Origin: an uncultured Lachnospiraceae bacterium
GTDB taxonomy: Bacteria > Bacillota > Clostridia > Lachnospirales > Lachnospiraceae
NCBI GenBank assembly: GCA_946627575.1
Contig: CAMOVS010000071.1
Span: 1-6,733 of the forward strand
Direction of reading: 5' to 3'
DNA length: 6,733 bases
Positions 1 through 6,028 of the stretch are shown here, piece by piece. A model generated the notes under the pieces. It saw only the letters and a list, made by a program, of their open reading frames with translations. It had not been told where the DNA came from and ran no database searches. The position numbers and the translations under genes were made by a program. Numbering within the stretch: the stretch's first letter is position 1; each line of letters starts with the position of its first letter.

Positions 1-1047
1 TCCGAAGACCCGGCGGATCTCCTCTGCCCAGGCATCATAGTCAAACTGATCGGCGTGAGCCCTGGCCTTATCATAATCGATATCCATGGTGAGGAACTTC
101 TTGTACATCTCAGCCATGACGCAGGTCGCCATGCCGACGGAAGTACCGTGGAGCTCACCGTAAAGTCCCTTGAGAGCGCACTTCATCTCAAGGACATGAC
201 CCATGGAATGCTCCGCTCCGGATCCGGGCCGGGAGTTGTTCACGTATCCCATGGCGATTCCGATCAGGACCAGACACTCCATCAGGTACTGGAAGGCATT
301 GGGATCATTGTGGACAATACCATCCACGCTGCCGGCCACCTTGTCGGTGGAAGCAAGCATGAGGTCAGCCACGTTCTCGCAATAATATTCATCGTTGATA
401 ATATGGGAAAGCCGCCAGTCATTGATGGCAATGTATTTGGCAATGATGTCGCCGATTCCGGCTGCAATCATTTTATCAGGAGCCGTGGAAAGAAGATCGG
501 TATCTCCGATGATGCCGCTGGCGCAATGAGCAGGAAGAGAGCATTTTAGTCCCTTGATGGTAGCCGGAGCTACATCGGTAGCGAAGCCATCCATAGAAGG
601 TGCCGTGCCGATAATATAATAGGGAAGTCCTCTCTGGAAGGAAACCATTCTGGTCAGGTCATTAAGAGTACCTGAACCCACAGCAATCGGAAGCTTAACG
701 TCTTTTGGCATTACGTCCTCTAGCTCGCCGATAAACTTCTCATTGGTATGCATCTCTTCATAAGGATAAATATAATACTCTACAGGATATCCGAGATCCT
801 TCACCATCTCATATACCATTTTCCCTGCTATATCCCAGGTATGGATATCCGCAACCACATATACTTTGTCTTCTTTGGTGAAAGGCGTCCCGTCCTTCAT
901 CTTCTGGTCGGCCAGGAATTCCGGCAGCTTCTGCACTGCCCCCTTGCCAATCGCCAGATGGTCAATGGCCATATGGTGATGACGTCCGCATTCACAGGGA
1001 TAGTCCACGGTGATCAGCTCATTAATCGTCAAACCTGCAAGCCTCAT
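1..1047 (-). CDS. araM: sn-glycerol-1-phosphate dehydrogenase (AraM/EgsA family), partial at its 3' end
   Basis: The gene is open to the window edge: 349 codons are present without a stop, so the C-terminus is missing (B. subtilis AraM is about 390 residues). The family reduces dihydroxyacetone phosphate to sn-glycerol-1-phosphate with NAD(P)H in the cytoplasm, using a bound metal, and belongs to the iron-containing alcohol dehydrogenase fold. Visible marks are an N-terminal CECGRHH segment typical of this branch, the nucleotide-binding VGSGTLND loop (G124-S125-G126), GTAPSMDGF, and the metal ligands D200 (AGIGD), H280 (GSGAEH) and H300 (ELHGTSVG). The ATG at 1047 is chosen because AAAGGAG lies 6 nt upstream (1054-1060). 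It has its own promoter and lies behind the terminator of the preceding gene, so it is a separate unit. A related iron-type alcohol or polyol dehydrogenase is the main alternative, but the N-terminal and ligand motifs favour G1P dehydrogenase. Confidence 0.88.
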   Translation of the reverse strand, partial: MRLAGLTINELITVDYPCECGRHHHMAIDHLAIGKGAVQKLPEFLADQKMKDGTPFTKEDKVYVVADIHTWDIAGKMVYEMVKDLGYPVEYYIYPYEEMHTNEKFIGELEDVMPKDVKLPIAVGSGTLNDLTRMVSFQRGLPYYIIGTAPSMDGFATDVAPATIKGLKCSLPAHCASGIIGDTDLLSTAPDKMIAAGIGDIIAKYIAINDWRLSHIINDEYYCENVADLMLASTDKVAGSVDGIVHNDPNAFQYLMECLVLIGIAMGYVNNSRPGSGAEHSMGHVLEMKCALKGLYGELHGTSVGMATCVMAEMYKKFLTMDIDYDKARAHADQFDYDAWAEEIRRVFG

Positions 1048-1099
1048 AGATAGCTCCTTTCAAATAATCATTAATATAACAAGCACATTCTGTATATTT

Positions 1100-1128
1100 A
1101 TGATAAATTATGTAAAATGCAAATTCAA
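1100..1128 (-). promoter_or_regulatory. Probable sigma-A promoter of the glycerol-1-phosphate dehydrogenase gene
   Basis: On the minus strand, TTGAAT (1123-1128) is followed by a 17-nt spacer and TATCAT (1100-1105). The predicted transcription start is near 1093, giving a leader of about 45 nt that contains the AAAGGAG ribosome binding site. A short inverted repeat, TTCAA-GG-TTGAA (1124-1135), overlaps the -35 box and could be an operator, though in such AT-rich DNA it may be chance. Confidence 0.5.
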
Positions 1129-1239
1129 GGTTGAAATTTATTTCATACATACTGTAAATATTGAATAATTTCCCGTGCGTTAACAGGGTTTATTTTAGTG
1201 CATAATTACCATATAATATAATATCATTTTTACTTTTGT

Positions 1240-1271
1240 AAACGAAAAGCCCGGGAGTCGTAGCCCCGGGC
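1240..1271 (-). terminator. Intrinsic terminator after the M4/vWA-like gene
   Basis: On the minus strand a 7-bp all-GC stem (GCCCGGG at 1265-1271 pairing with CCCGGGC at 1249-1255) encloses a 9-nt loop and is followed directly by TTTTCGTTTA (1248 down to 1239). It lies about 85 nt past the stop codon of the large gene. The plus-strand reading lacks a T-run after the stem, so the terminator acts on minus-strand transcription. Confidence 0.85.
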
Positions 1272-1355
1272 CTATCTGTAATCCACTGTTTTATTGCAGC
1301 TATTGTCATTATTGTTATGGCAAGGGTTCTCTAGCCCTCAAACTTCAATCTCTTC

Positions 1356-4300
1356 CTATTTCTCCAGCTGATTCATGGCTTCTTTCACATTGCCGGCCAG
1401 AGCAGGATCCACCTTATCGTCCTTTTCCAGTCTCCCGGTAAAACGGCCCAGCAAAAAGGTGCAGATCTTTTTCTGAAAATCCTTTTCTTTCAGTCCCTGC
1501 TCACAGACATAGGAGCCGGACGCGGGATGCCCCCCGGCATAGTCCATATAGGCCTCTGCGCCAGGCTGCCGGCAGAAGACGGCATGGGCCAGGGTCAGCA
1601 AAAGAAGAATTCCGGCAATCACGATCCGGGCCGGCCTGAATCCGGCCTTTTCCCGGTCTCTGCTGAATTTGCTCTCATGGCCTTCTACGGGAGCGGGAAG
1701 CAATTTGCCGCATTGTCTGCAGGCCCGGGTCCCTCTCCGGTTCTTCATGCCGCAATGGAGGCAGACAGGACCTCCTGTCTTTTCCTTTCTTTTGGCAAGG
1801 ATCTTTCTTAACAGGGTGGGGACAAAGCTTACAAGCAGGAATAATGCCAGCATGGAGAGGGCCAGGAACGTCACCGGCCCGGTGACAGGATGACCGGCTT
1901 CTTTTCCTTTTCCATTTCTCCCGGCTTCTTTCGATCTGTCAAACAGCCCATCCCCGTTTTCATCGATCTCAAGGACGCTGGCCTTACCCGGATCCAGCCT
2001 GGTATAAATCACCGTCTTTTTCCCCAGGCCAATCTGGTTGAATTCTCTTTTGTCCGAGAAGTTTCCATGGCAATCCTGATAGAAGAGAATCAGGTCTCCC
2101 GACTTGTCTCTTCCCGTCAGGCCGGCCTCCAGACCGGTTCCAGCCAGGCATTCAAAAACCAGGGTCTCTCCTTTTTCTGACCCTTCTCCTTCTTTCCAGG
2201 CCAGCCCCCATGGGAGAGCCATTGTATCCGGAGAATCTGATCCGTAAGCCAGAACCTCCTTGCCCTTATCATAGATCTTCATTGTCCGGAAGCCTCTTAC
2301 CGTCATTCTGCAGATTTTTCCCGGATGAGCCTGCCGGTAAAGGATCCAGGAAAGAAGTAAGGCCGGACTGTCCGGGTCAGACGCGGCATAGAAGGAGGCC
2401 TCGGAGGCGATCCGATCAAGGCCGCCCTGGTCTTTCCCTACTCCATCTGCCAGATCCAGACAAACGATTTCTGTTCCCTTTTCCTTTAGGGATTGGGCTG
2501 TCGAGACAGCCTTGTCCGAGGAAGATTCCCGGTCGGCCTCTCCCCAAAGGATGATCAGCTGACTTCCCTCCTCCTCTTCTTTTTTATTGGCTCCCTCTGC
2601 TCCTGATGTCAGACATTCGGAAGCTGCTGACAGGAGTCCTCCCAGATCAGCCGGCCGGCCCTCCTCTCCGGATCCCAGGTCAAGGATGGCCCGGTTTACA
2701 GATGTCCGACTGTAATCCGCATTTTGCTGAGTCCATTTTCCGTCGGAAGTCAGGCCAAGGATATGGATCCTGGCCCCGGGCTGGTCTTCCAGAAGGTTGC
2801 CGACATAGGAAAGCAGAGCTTTTTTGCAGGCATTTGCTGCCTCCTTTCCCGCTGGCCCAGGTCCTTCATAAGCCAGACAGATGTCCCTGCCCCCGGCTTC
2901 TTCCTCTGCCCCTCGATCCTGAGTTTCCCTACCGTCTTCTGCCTCTTTGGCTATACCAACCTGGTCCAGGGCTGCTGAAAGAGCCTGCTCCTGAGCCGGG
3001 TCAATCCTGCCGGAAGCACAGAGGGCCCTGGCGCTGTTTTCCAGGGCAAAACGAAAATCAGCCAGGTCACTCAATCCATTGACAGACCAGAGAGCGTCAT
3101 AATAAAGCTGACTCAGGCGCAGATTGTTCCACTTTCCTTCTTCCTTCCCATCCACTCCCTGGGTCAGAAGCCAGGCCGGATGGGTGACCAGATAAGTGCC
3201 ATCAAAGGGATCCTTTGCCGATGCCAGGTCATCATAGGATGAAATATGGCCTTTATTCGGCTTCTTCGCGTCCCTGGGATCCGAAGAGAAGCCGGCGCTG
3301 ATCCAGTCACAGCTATTGTCATAATAGGTCTCCTTACCCTTCCCGTCATAGGAGTCCTCAACGAGTTCTCCAAAAAGGTCGGCCAGGCCTTCTGCAAGGA
3401 CGTCGTTCTCCAGTGGTCCTGCCAGGCCGATTTCCTTTTTCCAGGCCTGGTTTATCATTCCATGACTGTATTCATGGCCCATCAGATCCAGCCAGGCGGA
3501 GGTTCTCATATCATACTTTTTCCGGTCTCCGATCAGTATATAATGTCCTCCATCAGGATTGCTGACAAAAAAGGCCTGATCATCTCTCTCCCCGGATCCG
3601 GTCTCCAGGTATACCTTAATCTGACCATCCCCATCAGCAAGTCCCTTGCGGCCATGGACTCTGGCAAAGTATTGCCAGGCTCTCTGCATATTGTAAAGGG
3701 CGTCCACACCACTCTGCTTCAGAGGATCGACGGAGTCCGACTTCCCGGCCGGATTGACGGCAACCGCCTCCCCATCCCTGCCTAGCGCATATATCCCAAT
3801 TTGCCGTTTTGTATCCCGAAGAAGGACCCTGGTCGGGCCAATCTGGTCCACGGCTAGTTTCTTCTCGCCCTTCTGCCCCTGCAGAGTCACATGGGTCATG
3901 GCACTATCATAGACACTGCCAAAGGACCGGATTCTTCCGCTTACAGCATCCACCTGATACAGGACTGACGCCCCTTGTCCCTTCCGGTCTTCCGTAAACC
4001 GGTAGACCAGACACGGATCTTTCTCTCCATTATAAAGAATATGAAGGCCTTTCGATTCCTTCAAAGCTGCATCCTCATTGACGGTCCGGCCTACGTTTCG
4101 GTCCAGTTCCTTTAAGCACAGAGCCTTTGCCTCCTTTTCACTTAGGGCAGAATCGATCATGGAATCCAGTGAATCCGGCAGCTGGGCCTCTCTCCCGATA
4201 ATACTCCGGATCCTCCCATCTTTCTCCACAGCTACCGTCAGAACATGTCCCAGGACCGGGATACCCCTGTAACATTGCTGCAGGGTGTAGGTATCCATCA

Positions 4301-4709
4301 AATGATGCTGATCCAGGCTGACGCAGGGGTAATCATAGCGAATCACATCGAGGCCGATCTCCGGACCCAGGTCCCTTACCGCCTGCCGGCAGGCCTCCTC
4401 ACTGTTGACAGGATCCGTCAGACCCCACCTTCTGCTGACATCCGCTGCCCGGATGATCTTCTCCTCTTCTGAATCTTCGTCTGATCCCTTTCCAATCCCC
4501 AGACTTGCCCAGGCGGCATTATCTTCTTCCCCGGAAGGGGATTCCGCCTTATAATAGGCTGCCTTTGAGGTAAAAAACAGCTTCTTAACCATGTACGCAT
4601 TGGCCAGAAGTGCGAAAATCAGAACGAACAGAAGCATTCTGGAAGAAAGACTCCTCCCCTTTCCGGAACCCCCGGTCTTTTTATTCTTTTGTATTGCCTG
4701 TTTTTTCAT
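1356..4709 (-). CDS. Membrane-anchored M4 (thermolysin-like) / vWA-like / zinc-ribbon multidomain protein
   Basis: The product is 1117 residues and probably surface-exposed. Domains in order: a basic N-terminus and hydrophobic segment 25-42 with a possible signal cleavage after ANA (36-38); FTP/PepSY-like propeptide about 96-262; M4 catalytic region about 330-565 with HEYSH (412-416), third zinc ligand E440 and D444 (EGLAD), and QAFF (378-381) where thermolysin has NAFW; a vWA-like fold about 605-795 without MIDAS residues; a beta-rich region about 800-930 ending in a D916-N918-D920-D924 calcium-type loop; membrane helix about 944-966; zinc ribbon C983/C986/C997/C1000; membrane helix about 1028-1046; a 70-residue tail. 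By eye alignment, thermolysin's catalytic His231 corresponds to F502, so proteolysis is doubtful. The long outer part has 14 cysteines, unusual for a Gram-positive secreted protease. The start is Met at 4709, preceded by AAAGGA with 8-nt spacing; an upstream in-frame ATG at 4790 lacks a ribosome binding site. Terminators on both sides indicate a single-gene unit. The gene looks richer in GC than its neighbours. The M4 assignment is firm; the function is unknown. Confidence 0.85.
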   Translation of the reverse strand: MKKQAIQKNKKTGGSGKGRSLSSRMLLFVLIFALLANAYMVKKLFFTSKAAYYKAESPSGEEDNAAWASLGIGKGSDEDSEEEKIIRAADVSRRWGLTDPVNSEEACRQAVRDLGPEIGLDVIRYDYPCVSLDQHHLMDTYTLQQCYRGIPVLGHVLTVAVEKDGRIRSIIGREAQLPDSLDSMIDSALSEKEAKALCLKELDRNVGRTVNEDAALKESKGLHILYNGEKDPCLVYRFTEDRKGQGASVLYQVDAVSGRIRSFGSVYDSAMTHVTLQGQKGEKKLAVDQIGPTRVLLRDTKRQIGIYALGRDGEAVAVNPAGKSDSVDPLKQSGVDALYNMQRAWQYFARVHGRKGLADGDGQIKVYLETGSGERDDQAFFVSNPDGGHYILIGDRKKYDMRTSAWLDLMGHEYSHGMINQAWKKEIGLAGPLENDVLAEGLADLFGELVEDSYDGKGKETYYDNSCDWISAGFSSDPRDAKKPNKGHISSYDDLASAKDPFDGTYLVTHPAWLLTQGVDGKEEGKWNNLRLSQLYYDALWSVNGLSDLADFRFALENSARALCASGRIDPAQEQALSAALDQVGIAKEAEDGRETQDRGAEEEAGGRDICLAYEGPGPAGKEAANACKKALLSYVGNLLEDQPGARIHILGLTSDGKWTQQNADYSRTSVNRAILDLGSGEEGRPADLGGLLSAASECLTSGAEGANKKEEEEGSQLIILWGEADRESSSDKAVSTAQSLKEKGTEIVCLDLADGVGKDQGGLDRIASEASFYAASDPDSPALLLSWILYRQAHPGKICRMTVRGFRTMKIYDKGKEVLAYGSDSPDTMALPWGLAWKEGEGSEKGETLVFECLAGTGLEAGLTGRDKSGDLILFYQDCHGNFSDKREFNQIGLGKKTVIYTRLDPGKASVLEIDENGDGLFDRSKEAGRNGKGKEAGHPVTGPVTFLALSMLALFLLVSFVPTLLRKILAKRKEKTGGPVCLHCGMKNRRGTRACRQCGKLLPAPVEGHESKFSRDREKAGFRPARIVIAGILLLLTLAHAVFCRQPGAEAYMDYAGGHPASGSYVCEQGLKEKDFQKKICTFLLGRFTGRLEKDDKVDPALAGNVKEAMNQLEK

Positions 4710-4717
4710 AGCATTGA

Positions 4718-4723
4718 TCCTTT
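4718..4723 (-). promoter_or_regulatory. Ribosome binding site that sets the start of the M4/vWA-like gene
   Basis: AAAGGA on the minus strand lies 8 nt before the ATG at 4709. The in-frame ATG 81 nt further upstream (4790) is preceded by a pyrimidine-rich stretch with no Shine-Dalgarno match. The 4709 start also places the basic, Lys-rich n-region directly before the hydrophobic signal/anchor, as expected for an exported protein. Confidence 0.75.
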
Positions 4724-4770
4724 GTCTTTTCCTTTGTTGATTCCTTGTACTATCTGCATCCTCTGCTATG

Positions 4771-4779
4771 ATAATACCA
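4771..4779 (-). promoter_or_regulatory. Possible extended -10 promoter of the M4/vWA-like gene
   Basis: The minus strand reads TGG-TATTAT (4777-4779 and 4771-4776), an extended -10 arrangement. The hexamer 17 nt upstream (TGTTCC) is a poor -35. Transcription would begin near 4764, leaving a leader of about 55 nt before the ATG at 4709. The site lies downstream of the nitroreductase terminator, where a promoter is needed. It is a weak call from sequence alone. Confidence 0.35.
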
Positions 4780-4835
4780 CAAGCCTCCATAAAGGAACAT
4801 AGAAGAAGTCAAAAATCCCTCCGCCTTATTGCGCC

Positions 4836-4871
4836 AAAAAGCCGCTGCTTTCTTATTCGGAGAGCAGCGGC
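4836..4871 (-). terminator. Intrinsic terminator after the nitroreductase gene
   Basis: On the minus strand GCCGCTGCT (4863-4871) pairs with AGCAGCGGC (4841-4849) in a 9-bp stem with a 13-nt loop, followed at once by TTTTT (4836-4840). It lies about 75 nt beyond the nitroreductase stop codon. The plus-strand side has no T-run after the stem, so it serves minus-strand transcription. Confidence 0.9.
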
Positions 4872-4944
4872 CTTATGGTCTTTATCATTATATTAAGATG
4901 GTTCAGAGCTTCCTGCTTCACAGGCCTGATCTAAATTACAGCAC

Positions 4945-5466
4945 TCAACGGACATACTCCACATCACCGATTCGCTCGAACTCATGAATTCCTCCATCGC
5001 CTTCCTGATATCCCAAAGCAGCCATACCATAGACCACATGGTCAGCAGGGATGCCGAACTCATCAAGAACAGGGCGAATCCTGTCCGTATCACAGATTCC
5101 CTGAATCTGGTTGATCCAGCAGCTTCCTACGCCATAAGCATGGGCAGCCAGGAAGATATTCTGGAGGGCAACCGCATCATCTTCTTTGCCGAACTTACTA
5201 TCTCTGAGATTGGACGGAATAATCAGTACGGTAGGATTATACATATTGTAGCCTGTTCGGTTCAATTCTTCAGCGATGGCGCTCGCCAGCTTCTGAATTT
5301 TATCCCTGTTGGTAACCACCGTGAACTTCCAGGTCTTGGATCCTCTTCCGCTAGGCGCATGGAGACCTGCATCCACAATTGCTTCAAGCACATCTTCCGG
5401 TATGGGCTGGTCTGTATACTTACGCACACTTCTTCTGGTCAAAATCCCTGTCATCATATCCATCAT
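4945..5466 (-). CDS. Nitroreductase-family FMN-dependent oxidoreductase (short form)
   Basis: The 173-residue protein belongs to the nitroreductase fold, which binds FMN and uses NAD(P)H to reduce nitro, quinone or other small acceptors, usually as a cytoplasmic homodimer. Visible family marks, numbered from the chosen start, are RRSVRKY near residues 11-17 (FMN phosphate contact), APSGRGSKTWKF near 37-48 (the usual APSxxxxQPW region), and LQNIFLAAHAYGVGSCWI near 101-118. MAALGY follows near 148-153. The substrate cannot be told from sequence. The start is uncertain because the N-terminus reads MDMMDMM from 5472: AGGAGG (5475-5480) is only 2 nt from the first ATG but 8 nt from the third codon (5466), which is preferred here. 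It lies 106 nt after rpiB with no terminator between, so it may share that transcript, and it ends at its own strong terminator. It is shorter than classical NfsA/NfsB enzymes (about 215-240 residues), as is common in clostridial members. Confidence 0.88.
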   Translation of the reverse strand: MMDMMTGILTRRSVRKYTDQPIPEDVLEAIVDAGLHAPSGRGSKTWKFTVVTNRDKIQKLASAIAEELNRTGYNMYNPTVLIIPSNLRDSKFGKEDDAVALQNIFLAAHAYGVGSCWINQIQGICDTDRIRPVLDEFGIPADHVVYGMAALGYQEGDGGIHEFERIGDVEYVR

Positions 5467-5474
5467 ATCCATGT

Positions 5475-5480
5475 CCTCCT
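5475..5480 (-). promoter_or_regulatory. Ribosome binding site of the nitroreductase gene
   Basis: A perfect AGGAGG lies 2 nt from the ATG at 5472, 8 nt from the ATG at 5466 and 11 nt from the ATG at 5463. The 8-nt spacing argues for initiation at 5466 rather than at the longest reading-frame start. Confidence 0.7.
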
Positions 5481-5501
5481 AACTATAATAAGCCTGTCAG
5501 T

Positions 5502-5533
5502 TTTTTCGTGGGAATCATTTTTCGTGGGTATCA
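5502..5533. repeat. Tandem pair of 16-bp direct repeats upstream of the nitroreductase gene
   Basis: TTTTTCGTGGGAATCA (5502-5517) is followed without a gap by TTTTTCGTGGGTATCA (5518-5533), with 15 of 16 positions identical. A 7-bp inverted repeat (ATCATTT 5514-5520, AAATGAT 5533-5539) straddles the second copy. The pair sits in the only non-coding gap between rpiB and the nitroreductase gene, about 36 nt before the latter's start. Paired direct repeats in this place could be regulator binding sites; no known operator was recognised. Confidence 0.8.
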
Positions 5534-5572
5534 AATGATGCAGAGATTAAAGCTGGCAGGTATCTCAAATAA

Positions 5573-6028
5573 CTATTCCATCTCAATCTCGTGAATCATG
5601 GCAACTCTGCGCTCATGACGCCCGCTTCCGATATATTCTGCCTCAAGCCAGGCATCCACGATAGCCTTAGCCATCTCCAGCCCGACGATTCTGGCACCAA
5701 AGGCGATGATGTTGGCATTGTTATGTTCCTTGGTCAGTCTGGCGGTTACCGGCTCGCTGCAAACCGCCGCACGTACGCCTTTAACCTTGTTGGCCGAAAT
5801 GGATATGCCGATTCCGGTTCCGCAGATCAGAACACCGGCGTCCACCTCTCCGGAAGCTACAGCCTTACCCACTGCTTTACCGATAAGAGGATAGTCACAG
5901 CTTTCCGTAGAGTCAGTGCCATAATTCACCACACGGAATCCTTTATCCTCAAGATAGGCCTGGATCTCTTTCTTCATCTCAACTGCAGCATGATCATTAC
6001 CGATTCCAATTACTTTCCAATCACTCAT
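5573..6028 (-). CDS. rpiB: Ribose-5-phosphate isomerase B (RpiB/LacAB family)
   Basis: The 151-residue product matches the usual RpiB length. The enzyme interconverts ribose-5-phosphate and ribulose-5-phosphate in the cytoplasm; family members also isomerise allose-6-phosphate or galactose-6-phosphate. Marks seen are GNDHAAVEMK (D12, H13), the DYP motif at 45-47, the catalytic-cysteine loop CGTGIGISISANK (C69), EHNNAN with H102, and the phosphate-binding GRHERRV near 136-142. The start at 6028 has GGAGGAG 4 nt upstream (6033-6039); the reading frame extends 16 codons further but those lie inside the preceding gene. The start overlaps the stop of the SorC-type regulator gene by 8 nt, so the two are probably co-transcribed and translationally coupled. 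This context suggests service in a specific inducible sugar pathway. The exact sugar phosphate is not decided by the sequence. Confidence 0.93.
   Translation of the reverse strand: MSDWKVIGIGNDHAAVEMKKEIQAYLEDKGFRVVNYGTDSTESCDYPLIGKAVGKAVASGEVDAGVLICGTGIGISISANKVKGVRAAVCSEPVTARLTKEHNNANIIAFGARIVGLEMAKAIVDAWLEAEYIGSGRHERRVAMIHEIEME

Larger units (their letters stand above)
1048..1355. other. 308-bp intergenic region between the M4-like gene and the dehydrogenase gene
   Basis: No coding region is supported here. Reading the minus strand from 1355, it holds about 85 bp with no recognised signal, then the intrinsic terminator of the M4-like gene (1240-1271). A strongly AT-rich stretch (about 1061-1240) follows, carrying the promoter of the next gene, and then the ribosome binding site at 1054-1060. 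No tRNA, small RNA or riboswitch fold was recognised. Confidence 0.6.

Noticed and set aside
55..549. Plus-strand 164-codon reading frame opposite the dehydrogenase gene
   Set aside because: The minus strand carries the conserved G1P dehydrogenase motifs throughout this stretch; the plus-strand product resembles nothing I recognise.
1172..1185. Possible catabolite-repression (cre) site around CGTTAACA
   Set aside because: Only the right half matches the TGWAANCGNTNWCA consensus; the left half (CCCGTG) matches at almost no position.
1321..1340. Hairpin AGGG...CCCT just after the stop of the large gene
   Set aside because: The stem is only 4 bp and is not followed by a T-run; the real terminator is at 1240-1271.
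2606..3785. Long plus-strand reading frames (e.g. 2606-3082 and 3246-3785) opposite the M4/vWA-like gene
   Set aside because: They are antisense to a gene with clear domain motifs, show low-complexity Pro/Gly/Arg-rich products, and have no supporting ribosome binding or family motifs.
5485..5490. TATTAT on the minus strand as a -10 box for the nitroreductase gene
   Set aside because: A transcript from it would start within or just after the AGGAGG ribosome binding site, and no good -35 box is present at the right distance.
4984..5538. Plus-strand 184-codon reading frame opposite the nitroreductase
   Set aside because: It runs antisense across the whole nitroreductase gene and into the repeat-bearing gap; no family motifs are visible.
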